From Streptomyces sp. NL15-2K (GTDB lineage Bacteria; Actinomycetota; Actinomycetes; Streptomycetales; Streptomycetaceae): a DNA stretch of 64,000 nucleotides. Every line of letters begins with the position of its first letter. Position 1 is the stretch's first letter. Below the pieces are notes generated by a model. The model saw only the letters and a program-made list of their open reading frames with translations. It was not told the DNA's origin and ran no database searches. Positions 51,893 to 60,578 of this stretch are shown one piece after another. The stretch covers positions 9,051,001-9,115,000 of the forward strand of contig NZ_CP130630.1 of assembly GCF_030551255.1 (NCBI RefSeq), in the 5' to 3' direction. The position numbers and the translations under genes are program-made.

Positions 51893-52084
51893 TCAACAAC
51901 CGGGGTTGTTGGGTAGCTTCAGGAAGGCGGTCCAGGTGGCCGGGGTGACGGTGAGGTGCGGTGCGGTGGGGGTTTTGGAGTCGCGGATGTGGATGGTGGT
52001 GGGCTGGAGGGCGACCTCGACGCAGGCGCCGCCCTCGCCGCTGCTGTAGCTGGACTTGAACCATTCAAGTGCGGTGCCGCTCAT
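51893..52084 (-). CDS. DUF397 protein, partner of the Scr1-type regulator
   Basis: 63 aa. LEWFKSSYSSGEGGACVEVA and IRDSKTP are the DUF397 signature. Its ATG overlaps the stop of the upstream HTH gene (ATGA). In Streptomyces such pairs are proposed antitoxin/regulator modules that act with anti-sigma-like ATPases, one of which is divergent here at 52992. Confidence 0.9.
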   Translation of the reverse strand: MSGTALEWFKSSYSSGEGGACVEVALQPTTIHIRDSKTPTAPHLTVTPATWTAFLKLPNNPGC

Positions 52085-52906
52085 TGCTCTCCCAGAAGAC
52101 GGTCCAACAAGTCCCTCGTGTCCTCGGTGTTGAGGGCCTGCGTCCGCAGCATCGCATATTTCTGGGTCAGGATCCCCACCTCGTCAGGATCGGCGATCAA
52201 GGTGCTGCCGCGCTGGGTCTCGCTGTACGCCAGCCGCTGGTGTTCCGGGGTTTCCAGCAGGATGAACGGCCCTTCGAGCCCAGCGTGAGAGGTGCGGCCC
52301 AGTGGCAGGATCTGAAGCGCGAGACCGGGCAGTTCGGTGTACTCCCGAAGGTGCCGCAGCTGCTCGACGTACACGTCCTTCCCGCCCAGGTGGTCTCGCA
52401 GAGCTGCCTCCCAGACCACGAAGCTCATCATCGGGGGCACCTTGCGGTGCAGGATCTCCCGGCGCTCGACACGTGCCGCCACGAACTGCTCGATCTCGTC
52501 CTCGTCGAAGACCGGCACACGATTACGGAAGACCGCCCGTGCGTACCTCTCCGTCTGGAGCAGACCGGGGACCAGCAGGCTCTCGTACCACGAGATCGCG
52601 ATCGCTTCCCGTTCCCGATCCAGGTACTCCTCCGCCCACAGCGGAATGAGATCCACCTCCGGCATCCTGCTCAACGCGGTCGCCAACGCCCCCTTCGTCC
52701 CGAGGAGTTCGTCCAGCTGCTCCGACGAGATCCAACTTGAGCGGCCGTCTGCCCTGCTCGATGGAGGCGATCTGCTGCTCGCCCACCACGAACTGCTCAC
52801 CCAGTGACTTCTGTGTATATCCGGCGGCCTCCCGGAAGAGGGCGAGCAGTGCGCCCACCATCTTCATCGCCGAGGCGTTCCTCCGTGATCGTCGAGTCGT
52901 GCTCAT
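52081..52906 (-). pseudogene. Scr1-family XRE regulator (DUF5753), single-base frameshift
   Basis: The N-terminal XRE domain (MSTTRRSRRNASAMKMVGALL ... TQKSLGEQFVVGEQQIASIEQGRRPLKLDL) lies in one frame. The DUF5753 part (QLDELLGTKGALATALSRM ... AISWYESLLVPGLLQTERYARAVF ... LADPDEVGIL-type end) lies in the next. The 826-nt span equals 275 codons plus one base. Removing one C near 52722-52723 restores LDLVEQLDELLG. It is either a true inactivating insertion or a sequencing error. Normally such proteins are activated or relieved by their DUF397 partner, here coupled downstream. Confidence 0.85.
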
Positions 52907-52945
52907 GCGGTCCAACTCCCCACCCGCGCGCGTACGTTCACCGTC

Positions 52946-52978
52946 GCGCACCCGTACAGACCAGCTGTACGGGTGCGC
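52946..52978. promoter_or_regulatory. Perfect 14-bp inverted repeat, divergent operator
   Basis: GCGCACCCGTACAG then ACCAG then CTGTACGGGTGCGC. It lies 40 nt from the regulator start (52906) and 13 nt from the ATPase start (52992). It is the obvious operator for autoregulation and for control of the divergent ATPase gene. The inner GTACAG-N5-CTGTAC core is the likely recognition element. Confidence 0.7.
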
Positions 52979-52991
52979 ACACTGTCACATC

Positions 52992-53441
52992 ATGGCCACG
53001 GAGTGTGACTCTCGCCACGTGAACATCGAAACTCAACCCCCGTCCCCACGCGAGCGCTTCTACCGTCGCGAGCGTCAGTCCGTCCCGGCCGCCCGCGCGT
53101 TCACGCGCGACGCCCTCGCCGACTGGGGCGCGTGGGAACGGGCGTACGACATCGTGCTGTGCGTCAGTGAACTCGCGACCAACGCCCTCGTGCACGGCGT
53201 TCCGCCGGGCCGCGGCTTCCTGCTGCGGCTGCTGCCGATGCCGTACGACGCCGGGGTCCGCGTCGAGGTGCACGACAGTGGCGGTGGCGTACCGGCCGTA
53301 CCGCTGTCGCAGCAGGTGCGGGAACCGGACGAGGGTGGACGCGGGCTCTTGTTGGTGTCGGAGCTGGCGGACAAGTGGGGGGTGGGGGAGCGGGCCCCGG
53401 GGAAGATCGTGTGGTGCGAGTTCAGCGCCGGTTGCCGGTGA
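52992..53441 (+). CDS. Anti-sigma-factor-type ATP-binding protein (HATPase_c)
   Basis: 149 aa from ATG 52992; GTG 53019 is an alternative. The Bergerat-fold motifs are N-box VLCVSELATNALVHG, G1 VHDSGGGVP and G2 DEGGRGLLLVSELADKWG. It is the stand-alone kinase/anti-sigma (RsbW/SpoIIAB) type that is abundant in Streptomyces and often coupled with Scr1/DUF397 loci. The partner sigma factor is unknown. Confidence 0.9.
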   Translation: MATECDSRHVNIETQPPSPRERFYRRERQSVPAARAFTRDALADWGAWERAYDIVLCVSELATNALVHGVPPGRGFLLRLLPMPYDAGVRVEVHDSGGGVPAVPLSQQVREPDEGGRGLLLVSELADKWGVGERAPGKIVWCEFSAGCR

Positions 53442-53471
53442 AGGGCGCCGGACGTGCCCCTGCACGTGACT

Positions 53472-53969
53472 CTACGTGGCGGAGCCCGCCGCGGCCCCCG
53501 TCCTGAGGTCGGCGCCCCAGCGCTCGACCTCGGCGGCGAGGTCGAGCGGTCGGGGCGCCATGTCCTCGGTGGTCGGCCATCCCTCGCGCGGCACCCGCCA
53601 CAAAACCTCGAACTCGTTGCCGTCGGGGTCCTTGGCGTAGAGGGACTTCGACATCCGGTGGTCGGACGCGCCGACCAGCGCCCCGTGCTCGGTGAGCCGT
53701 CGCGCCGTCTCGGCGAGCTCGCCGAGCGTGCCGACCTCCCAGGCGAGGTGGTAGAGCCCCACCCCGCCCCGCTGCGGTCCCGGCGCCTGCGCGCCGAGCG
53801 CGAAGAGTCCCAGATCGTGGTCGTTGTCGCTGTCCGGGGCCCGCAGGAAGGCGGCCCGGCCGGGCATCAGGTGGGCTGTTTCAAAACCGAGTACGTCGGT
53901 GTAGAAGCCGACGGCACGGTCGACGTCCCGGATGTAGAGAACCGCGTGGTTGAGTCGACGTACGGACAT
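53472..53969 (-). CDS. VOC-family ring-cleavage-like dioxygenase/lyase
   Basis: 165 aa from ATG 53969. RLNHAVLYIRDVDRAVGFYTDVLGFETAHL holds the first-module His, GVGLYHLAWEV the second metal His, and SLYAKDPDGNEFEVLWRV the Glu. This 2-His-1-Glu set is that of catechol-2,3-dioxygenase-like VOC enzymes, so it is a plausible metalloenzyme. It lies 25 nt downstream of the DoxX gene on the same strand and is probably cotranscribed. Confidence 0.88.
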   Translation of the reverse strand: MSVRRLNHAVLYIRDVDRAVGFYTDVLGFETAHLMPGRAAFLRAPDSDNDHDLGLFALGAQAPGPQRGGVGLYHLAWEVGTLGELAETARRLTEHGALVGASDHRMSKSLYAKDPDGNEFEVLWRVPREGWPTTEDMAPRPLDLAAEVERWGADLRTGAAAGSAT

Positions 53970-53994
53970 GATGGGCTTCCCGTCACCTGTTGTG

Positions 53995-54558
53995 CTAGTT
54001 GCGGACGAGCAGGACGACACTGGCCGTCAGGCCACCGAGTACCACCGCGGCGACTCCGTACGCGAGCCGGTGGGCGCGCAGGACGGGCAGGAAGCGGTCG
54101 GCGGCGATGCGGCCGGGCCCGGTCAGCGCCAGCCCGGCGGCGGCGGCCGCCACGAGGACGTCGAGCTCCACGCCTCCGTCCTGGTCCATCATGAAGAAGC
54201 CGCCGCCCCAGTTCACGGCCATCGCGTTGAGCATCGTGCCGAAAACGGCGGCGCCGGCCAGCGGGGTGAGCAGGCCGAGGGCGAGGCCCAGCCCGCCCAG
54301 GGTCTCGGAGAGCCCGGCGACGAGCGCCATGGTCTTGCCGGACGGGTAGCCGCTCAGCTCGAAGAACTGGCCCGTGCCTTCGAGGCCGCCGCCCCCGAAC
54401 CAGCCGAACAGCTTCTGCGTGCCGTGTCCGACCAGGAGGAAGCCCAGCGCGAGGCGCAGGATCAGCAGTCCCGCGTCGTAGGCGTGCAGGGGGGCGTGCT
54501 TCGCGGCGGTGGGGGAGAGGCCGGCGGTGGATGGGCGGGTGTCGAGTGTGGGGGTCAC
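53995..54558 (-). CDS. DoxX-family membrane protein
   Basis: 187 aa from GTG 54558; a TTG at 54609 is an alternative. Four TM helices are visible: LLILRLALGFLLVGHGTQKLFGWFGGGGLEGT (DoxX signature), LVAGLSETLGGLGLALGLLTPL, DVLVAAAAAGLALTG and LAYGVAAVVLGGLTASVVLLV. DoxX proteins accompany quinone/thiol redox and ring-cleaving enzymes. The VOC protein downstream fits a catechol- or quinone-stress operon. Confidence 0.9.
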   Translation of the reverse strand: MTPTLDTRPSTAGLSPTAAKHAPLHAYDAGLLILRLALGFLLVGHGTQKLFGWFGGGGLEGTGQFFELSGYPSGKTMALVAGLSETLGGLGLALGLLTPLAGAAVFGTMLNAMAVNWGGGFFMMDQDGGVELDVLVAAAAAGLALTGPGRIAADRFLPVLRAHRLAYGVAAVVLGGLTASVVLLVRN

Positions 54559-54597
54559 CGGGGCGGAACCTTTCTGAGGGGTCTTCCGAAGCTCTGG

Positions 54598-54652
54598 TTG
54601 AAACTTCAAGCGTTACCTCATGACTGTAGCTGATGCTTAAAACTTAAAGCAA
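54598..54652 (-). promoter_or_regulatory. Promoter with two MarR-like operators before doxX
   Basis: On the minus strand TTGCTT and TACAGT, 18 bp apart, form a promoter (54623-54652). One near-palindrome, GCTTTAAGTTTTAAGC (54635-54650), lies in the spacer. A second, TTGAAGTTTCAA (54598-54609), lies just downstream of the start site, 39 bp centre to centre. The shared TxxAAGTTTxxA form suggests two sites for one MarR/HTH repressor, which is not in the window. Confidence 0.5.
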
Positions 54653-54654
54653 CA

Positions 54655-55578
54655 GGACTGGCCGACGCCGGCTCCGTCCCACCCCGTCCCACCACCGACA
54701 TGCACGCCCGCCGGCCACTGCCGCAGGACAGCGACCTCGGCCGGGCGATCGCCGTCCTCGCCCGCGCCCAGCAGGACACTCTGTGGAACCGGCAGCAGAT
54801 CGCCAATCAACTCCGCGCCCTTCTGCGCGAGTACTACCCCGTTGCCTTGGAAGCCTTCGCCACCTGGACCAACGGCCTGTGCCGCCCCGAAGCCCGCGAA
54901 CTGCTCAGGGCCGTACCGACTCCCTCTCGGTCGCGCGGCTGACGCGCACCCAGCTCAAGGCCGCTTGCAAACGTGCCGGCCGCAAGCGGGGCATCCGAGG
55001 CCGACCGCGTCCGCGACGTCTTCCGCGCCGAGTGGGCCCACCAGCCGCCGTTGGTCGAAGAGGCGCTCGGCAAGCAGATGCTCGCCCTTCTCATCCAGTT
55101 GGAAACCGCCTGCACCGCAGCCGACGACCTCGCCGGGGCGGTGGAAGAGGCGTTCCCTCAGCACCCGGACGCCGAGATCCTGCTGAGCTTCCCCGGACTC
55201 GGCATCCAGCTCGCCGCCCGGATCCTGGCTGAGATCGGGGACGACCGCACCCGCTTCGCCGACGCCCGCGGCCTGAAGGCATACGCAGGCTCCTCGCCCA
55301 TCACCAGGGCTTCCGGCAAGAAGTCGGCCATCACACGGCGGTGGGTGAAGAACGACCGGCTCAACCACGCTGGCTACATCTGGGCCTTCGCCTCACTCCG
55401 AGCATCCGCCGGAGCCAACGCCCACTACCGGCGACGACGCCAGCGCGGCGACTGGCACGCCGCAGCCCAGCGCAACCTCTTCAACCGCATGATTGGCCAG
55501 CTCTACCATTGCCTAGAGCACCGCAAGCTGTTCGAGGAACAGACCGCGTTCCCCACCGAACTCGCCGCCGGGGCTTGA
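54655..55578 (+). pseudogene. IS110-family transposase remnant
   Basis: The C-terminal transposase_20 half is clear: LLSFPGLGIQLAARILAEIGDDRTRFADARGLKAYAGSSPITRASGKKSAITRR-type sequence, split here by position (about 55150-55345), then RLNHAGYIWAFASLRAS. The preceding linker (RRPLPQDSDLGRAIAVLARAQQDTLWNRQQIANQL) is present with a stop at 54940 and two compensating frameshifts near 54915 and 54990. The N-terminal DEDD catalytic domain is missing, so the element is dead. Its termini were not identified. Confidence 0.82.
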
Positions 55579-55689
55579 CGCGTTGACATCGTGAGGTGTC
55601 TGCCTTCATGCCAGCCAGCGCCGATCACTCGATCGAGACTCCCGTTCGACGCACAGCCCTCAAGATCGGAACGACAACAGCCACTCACC

Positions 55690-55800
55690 CAGCCGCAGCT
55701 CACCCAGGTCTGGGCCGACCGCGGCTACGCCGGCGAACTCGGGCCGACTATCGGTCCATCGCCAAGCCACGTGTGGAGCCCGTATCGCTGGTTTGAGATG
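55690..55800 (+). pseudogene. IS5/IS4-type transposase fragment
   Basis: QLTQVWADRGYAGELGPTIG matches the second-Asp region of IS5-type DDE transposases. No other part of the gene is present, and the fragment is cut by flanking stops. It marks one more insertion event at the border of the low-GC pair. Confidence 0.5.
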
Positions 55801-55834
55801 CGTAGTGCCTGCCCCTTTTGGAAGAACCAGGTCT

Positions 55835-56929
55835 TCACCCGGCAGGCACCGTATCTTTGATGAGTCGGTCCACAACGCATTCCAAGCGACCCGCAGAGGC
55901 GAATGCTCTACATTGTCGTTGTGCCGACGTCCCTTGACGTCTGATCTTCTCGGTAAGCTGCCGAACAGTATCCCAATCGCCGAGGTCACGCAAAGCGATC
56001 TCCAGGTATTCCAGAAGCCTGCGCAGGAGTACATCGGCCGGCATGAGTTCACCTGTTCTAACATCAATGAGAGCATCGTTCAATCCGCTGCGTGCAGACT
56101 TCCAGGTTGCGGCGCGAAGCAATTCAGGTCGGGCTGGCATGTGCGGCAAACCATTTTCAATTTCACGCATGCACGTGAGGACGAGGGCTCTGCACAAGCC
56201 GGCCTGCAGCACGGTGTCACCCGGATCTGTGCAGGCGTCGGCAATACGAAATTCCAGGGTGTTGAACTTAATTCCGAGTCGGACATCCCAATACACGTGT
56301 CCCTCATCGAGAATTGCGCCTGATTTGATCAGTGTTTGGATGGTATCGACATATTGCGTATGCGAGTTGTGAACCGGAGGGGGGCCTGCTACAGGGAATC
56401 CTCCCCACAGGAGACTCCGATAACTTTGATATCCCGTACTGAAGCCTTCATAAAATGGAGAGCTGGCCGAAATGGCGAGGAGGGAGGGGAGCCAGTCGAG
56501 CACCCGATTGAGTACTTGGACTGCTAGATCTCGATCCTTGATACCGATATGAACATGACAGCCGCAGGTGAGTCGCCGGTGGACGACGTCATGATAGTGC
56601 TGGGAGATTTCCTCGTACCTGACCTTTTTAGTCGTCCTGGCGATCCGCCAGTCAGCTGTGGGCAGGGTTCCAGCTGAAACTACGGACAAGCCACCTTCGG
56701 AAGCAGCACGTGCGAGGGTCTTCCGGAGATCCTGCACTTCTGTACGCACCTGGCTCAGATCTTCACACACGCCAGTTCGCGATTCGACCACGGCTTCTTG
56801 AAATTCGCGATCAAATCCCCGAATATCCCCACCTTCGAGCTCCTCGAAATTGGGAATCCCCTGTAGTGCTAGATCTCGAGTTCTTGGATCTACAACGAAA
56901 AACTCTTCTTCAACCCCAATTGTCAGCAT
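55835..56929 (-). CDS. GCS2-type carboxylate-amine ligase (YbdK-like)
   Basis: 364 aa, typical size. MLTIGVEEEFFVVDPRTRDL is the ATP/Mg-binding start. VVESRTGVCEDLSQVRTEV, LTCGCHVHIGIKDRDLAVQVLN, SPFYEGFSTGYQSYRSLLWGGFP and FNTLEFRIADACTDPGDTVLQ are family signatures. Such enzymes ligate Glu or another acid to an amine. The gene is visibly less GC-rich than the chromosome around it. It is divergent from a dioxygenase gene with which it may form a pathway. The true substrates are unknown. Confidence 0.88.
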   Translation of the reverse strand: MLTIGVEEEFFVVDPRTRDLALQGIPNFEELEGGDIRGFDREFQEAVVESRTGVCEDLSQVRTEVQDLRKTLARAASEGGLSVVSAGTLPTADWRIARTTKKVRYEEISQHYHDVVHRRLTCGCHVHIGIKDRDLAVQVLNRVLDWLPSLLAISASSPFYEGFSTGYQSYRSLLWGGFPVAGPPPVHNSHTQYVDTIQTLIKSGAILDEGHVYWDVRLGIKFNTLEFRIADACTDPGDTVLQAGLCRALVLTCMREIENGLPHMPARPELLRAATWKSARSGLNDALIDVRTGELMPADVLLRRLLEYLEIALRDLGDWDTVRQLTEKIRRQGTSAQRQCRAFASAGRLECVVDRLIKDTVPAG

Positions 56930-57270
56930 GGTTCCTACTCTACACCGCGGCCACCTGCAGCCACACCGGTGTGTCTAGTTTCATTTAGTGATCAGACGTC
57001 TTGGTGAAACACTTGGGGATGGGTGAGCGTCCTATGGTTTCCGGGTTTGTCTTAATGATATTAAGTTCCCATTGTGGCGGCTGAGGTGGCAAGCAGCAAG
57101 TGCCGCACAATCGGTGCAAGTTCTCTTTTCGTGTGGTAGTCTCCGCACCTACCTCTATTGCGGAATTTAGTCCACCGAAAGGGTTAATTCTCCGTCGGTC
57201 GAGATTGCCTGGCACCGAGGGGTGGAATGGTCCGCTTGCAGGAAAAGTCGACAGGCAACGGAGGGCTGGC
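56930..57270. promoter_or_regulatory. AT-rich divergent promoter region with palindrome CTTAAT-GAT-ATTAAG
   Basis: This 341-bp gap lies between the ligase and dioxygenase genes. A perfect dyad CTTAATGATATTAAG occupies 57051-57065, near the middle, and could be a shared operator. For the plus strand, GTGCAA and TAGTCT 17 bp apart (near 57114-57142) are a possible promoter. AACGGAGGG immediately before GTG 57271 is a strong ribosome-binding site. No other gene is seen. Confidence 0.45.
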
Positions 57271-58029
57271 GTGAGCGTGTATCCATTCGAAGATTGCCGG
57301 ATCGACGAGTTGTGCTACTTGATGGCACAGCAAAACTTCGCCCACCTGCCGTCCGTCAAAGTGCGTGAGTTGTTGCTGCAACGAAACCCCCAAGCTCTAA
57401 GTGATTTTTCTGATTTCCAAGACAGCTGGTCCCGCCTCACCCATGACGGATATATGGCGGACGGAGGCACCTACCGTAAGCGGCGATACGCCACACTCAG
57501 TGTGGCGCCATCAGAGCTAAATCTCAAGATGGAACCACACCAGCCGCACTACCAAAGCACTTCATACAATCACCTAAATGGGGGAATTGAGCGATGGTTT
57601 GATCCAGCAGAAGAGTCTGTCATGCAGGGCCAAACCATGTCGTCTCTTCTGAAGTTCGGATGCGAGATTTTCAGTCGACTTTCACCCTATTCTGCCTGGC
57701 ACGTGGAAGTGCACCAGTTTCGCATCGAAGCAGGAAGTGACACGAAGGGACTCCCCACGCCCGAGGGTACGCATCGCGATGGCGTTAGTTTCGTGATGAT
57801 GATGCTGGTACACCGTGAGAACGCGCAGGGGGGACAGACCATCATCTCGGATCCGGAAGGAAACTCCATCCGCGAGTCCACGCTTGAAGAACCCCTGGAG
57901 ATGTTGCTCGTCAATGACGAGCGTGTCCGCCATGCCGTCACACCAGTCGGGCCATTGGACAAGACCAGGCCCGCCACACGCGACGTGCTCGTAGCCACGT
58001 ACCGCTACAAGCTCGCCGCGGAAATGTGA
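57271..58029 (+). CDS. BsmA/IDO-type Fe(II)/2-oxoglutarate dioxygenase, probable amino-acid hydroxylase
   Basis: 252 aa from GTG 57271, fixed by the ribosome-binding site GGAGGG. RKRRYATLSVAP, PHQPHYQSTSYNHLNGGIERWF, and THRDGVSFVMMMLVHRENAQGGQTIIS (iron His and Asp in HRD) are visible, as is VNDERVRHAVTPVGP with the distal His. This is the pattern of the PF10014-type family, which includes L-isoleucine 4-hydroxylase. A free hydroxy-amino acid could be the product and could be joined by the adjacent ligase. It has lower GC than the surrounding chromosome. Confidence 0.82.
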   Translation: MSVYPFEDCRIDELCYLMAQQNFAHLPSVKVRELLLQRNPQALSDFSDFQDSWSRLTHDGYMADGGTYRKRRYATLSVAPSELNLKMEPHQPHYQSTSYNHLNGGIERWFDPAEESVMQGQTMSSLLKFGCEIFSRLSPYSAWHVEVHQFRIEAGSDTKGLPTPEGTHRDGVSFVMMMLVHRENAQGGQTIISDPEGNSIRESTLEEPLEMLLVNDERVRHAVTPVGPLDKTRPATRDVLVATYRYKLAAEM

Positions 58030-58116
58030 GGGAAAGCAGAGCTCTTCGTCCGTGACGATGGGCCATGCATAAACAGCGCCTCGACATCAAGTGCATGATT
58101 ACCGGCGGCCACGCCC

Positions 58117-58378
58117 GTGCGGGCCAGCGCGCTCGAGTCATGCCACCGCGTACAACAAGAGACGGACGAGGCGTTCTCCACCTTCTACCGCGAAACCATC
58201 CGGCCTCTGGTGGGGTTCTTGGTAAATCAGGGCACCACCGTGCACCTCGCCGCGGATATTGCCCAAGACACCATGGCCGCCGCTTGTCTTGGCCTGGACG
58301 CTGGCCGGCTTCACTCCCACCGACATCGCCGACCACCTCGGCCTCACGGCCGAAGCGATACGCGCCAGTCTGAAAAAC
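58117..58378 (+). pseudogene. ECF sigma factor remnant
   Basis: TDEAFSTFYRETIRPLVGFLVNQG and HLAADIAQDTMAAA read as sigma region 2. In another frame, VLAWTLAGFTPTDIADHLGLTAEAIRASLK reads as region 4. The two are fused with the middle deleted, so no functional protein is possible. Confidence 0.6.
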
Positions 58379-58399
58379 AGCCCGCCGCGCTACAGCCGC

Positions 58400-58780
58400 C
58401 CGAATCAAAGGACCTGTCGCTGTCTTGGTGGCAGGCCTCCCAGCAGGGGCAGCGTCGTGCTGGGCTTCCCATTCCGCGATGGCGTCCGGGCGGGATAGCA
58501 GGGACGTCGGCTCGGGTACTTCTTCGACGGACTCCTCCTCGGCGGAGGCGATCTTGCGACACTGGAGCGACCTGCGCGCACCCAAAGCATGGGCATACAC
58601 AGTGGCCTCCCGCGCTCTGGTCCTGTTCTCGGCTGTGCTTAGCTGACTAGGCGTCATTCCCCGGGCCAGGTCGGCCTGGCGGACCTTGCCGAACAGCTCG
58701 GCGCCGAACTCCTGCTTGGCGTGGCGATAGAGCCCCGAGGTCCGGTAACCCTGCAGGAATTCGTAGCTCGGCCGCACCAC
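58400..58780 (-). other. Unrecognised open frame, possible gene fragment
   Basis: Starting at ATG 58780 the frame reads MVRPSYEFLQGYRTSGLYRH, then AKQEFGAELFGKVRQADLARG, then PSQLSTAENRTRAREATVYAHALG and SVEEVPEPTSLLSRPDAIAEWEAQH. The composition looks protein-like over about 115 codons but then runs antisense through the sigma remnant. It may be the 5' part of a gene truncated by rearrangement. No family is recognised. Confidence 0.25.
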
Positions 58781-58817
58781 TCTGGCAAGGAGCAGGCAGC
58801 CTAGCCTCGATCGTTCA

Positions 58818-58847
58818 TGAGTCCTCGTCGGTGTGCTGACGGGGACT
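58818..58847. terminator. Hairpin at the transposase-distal end of the IS1380 copy
   Basis: GAGTCCTCGTC and GACGGGGACTC pair over 11 bp (one G-U) with an 8-nt loop. It lies about 130 bp beyond the transposase stop, probably inside or at the end of the insertion sequence. Confidence 0.45.
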
Positions 58848-58976
58848 CGGCGTTTGTGTGGTGCGGTCTTTTTGGGGCTGGGGCAGGGTGAGGGTCCGGC
58901 TCTCGCGTCGGATGGGCGCCGGGTTCCACTTCACCGGTGTCGTGGTGCGGGTCGTCGGGACGGTCGATGTGGCTGG

Positions 58977-60246
58977 TCAACCGGGGTTCGGCAGGGCGTG
59001 GAGCCTGAGGATCGCATGGCTGATGACGGCGGTCCAGGGCCATCGGGCGGGCAGGCGGAGCCAGCGGCGACGGCCGGTGTTCACGAGCTGCGCGGCAGCG
59101 GAGAACAGCCGCAGCCGGAGCTTCTTGGGTTCCCAGCGGCGGGCATCGCCGGTCAGCGCGAGCATCGGCATCCAGGCGAGGAGGTCAAGTGCCAGGGACA
59201 CGATCTCCAGCCAGATCCGGTTCTGTGCCGTGTCGTGCAGGGGCAGGTTGCGCAGGCCGGTTTCGCGGGCGTTTCGGATGCGGTCCTCGCAGCGGGCCCG
59301 CCTGCGGTGACGCAGTTCGAGGTCGGCGAGCTGGCCGCCTTTGGTGTTGGTGGCGAAGCAGGTCAGCCGCAGTCCGTCGAGGTCGGTGAAGCGCAACTGG
59401 GCGCCGGGGTGCGGGCGTTCCTTGCGGACGATCAGCCGCAGGCCCGTGGGCCAGGTGCTCAGGTCGGGCATGTCGGTGATCTCTGCGACCCAGGCTCCGG
59501 GCCGTTCGGTGCTGCCCGCGTCGTAGGCCGGCGTCCACGCCTTCTTCGGGATCTTCAGCACGGCCTGATGGATGGCGTCGGTGATGGCCATTCCAACGGA
59601 ATACGACAGCCATCGCCTGCGCCGGGAGAGCCAGTCGAGGAAGGCATGGGTGCCGTCGCCGGAGTCGGTACGGATCAGCGTCTGCCGTCCCCGCCGCAGA
59701 CGTTGGGGCAGCTGAGCCAGGGCGAGTTGGGCGGTTGCGATGTGGTCGGCGGCGGTGTTGGAGCCCGCGTTGCCGGGCCGCAGCAGAGCCGCCACCGGCT
59801 CCCCGGACCCGGCTGGGCCGTGATCGACGAACGCGACGAGCGGATGATGACCGAAGGTCTAGTTCCAGGTCGCGGTGGCGTCCTGCTTCTCGGAGTACGC
59901 GAGGACCAGCACCCCGTCGATGTCCACGATCACCTGGCCGGCGGCGGCTGGACTGCTTGCCCCGGCCAACTCCCAGACCTGCTGACGCACTTCGGAACGT
60001 GCGCCCCGGATCGCCGCAAGAGCTCTCGATCCGGACGCGGCGAGCGCGTCGACGAGGCGGGAGACGGCGTGGAGCAGGTGGTGCTCCATCGTGGTGACCG
60101 CGCCCGCGGACGGGTCGACCGAGTGCACCACGGGGTCGTGTCGGATCGGTGGCCACCGATCCGAACACCGCCGGCTCGGCCCGCAGCATGCCGACGTCGG
60201 CCAGGCAGTCGCCGCCGAGTGCGACGGCCAGCGCCACATCTCGCAT
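58977..60246 (-). pseudogene. IS1380-family transposase, disrupted
   Basis: The N-terminus MRDVALAVALGGDCLADVGM (from 60246) and AAGQVIVDIDGVLVLAYSEKQDATATW, then HHPLVAFVDHGPAGSGEPVAALL, LIRTDSGDGTHAFLDWLS, TCFATNTKGGQLADLELRHR, LRNLPLHDTAQNRIWLEIVS and the end HALPNPG cover a full IS1380-type DDE transposase. It is broken twice: an extra segment of about 70 bp after VFGSVATDP shifts the frame, and an amber TAG at 59859-59861 sits where a Lys codon is expected. It is therefore inactive. Confidence 0.88.
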
Positions 60247-60578
60247 GTCTCATGGGGATGTCGAGCCCCCGGGGCGCTGGCAGCGGGTGATCAAGTGGCG
60301 GCGCCGCCAGATCAAGGTCGTGAGCAGGCGATTCTTGCTCGGAGTTGCCTATGGCGCCGGGTCGGGATGCGTAAGTCTGATCATCTTGGGGGCTCAGCGC
60401 CGCCTTTGAACGGCGTCTTGGCGGGGGCCCGTACAGGCCTTCGCCGGTCTCTGTCACCCTCATTCGATGACCGCCCAAGGTATGGGCACGTGGTGTGCGC
60501 CTCTGTGCCGCTGGCACGCAACACTGCGTTGACAGCGTGGCGTTGTCAGCACGGCATTGTGCCGGGAGGGTGAGGGGC
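60247..60578. other. Non-coding interval after IS1380
   Basis: The first part is probably the outer end of the IS. Near the right edge TTGACA (60529-60534) overlaps a TGACA-N9-TGTCA dyad (60530-60548) and could be the promoter/operator of the gene at 60579. No terminal inverted repeat was identified with certainty. Confidence 0.3.

Noticed and set aside
57938..58780. 280-residue minus-strand frame overlapping the dioxygenase and sigma remnant
   Set aside because: The C-terminal part is antisense to recognisable sequences. Only the first 115 or so codons look possibly protein-like, so only that part is listed, with low confidence.
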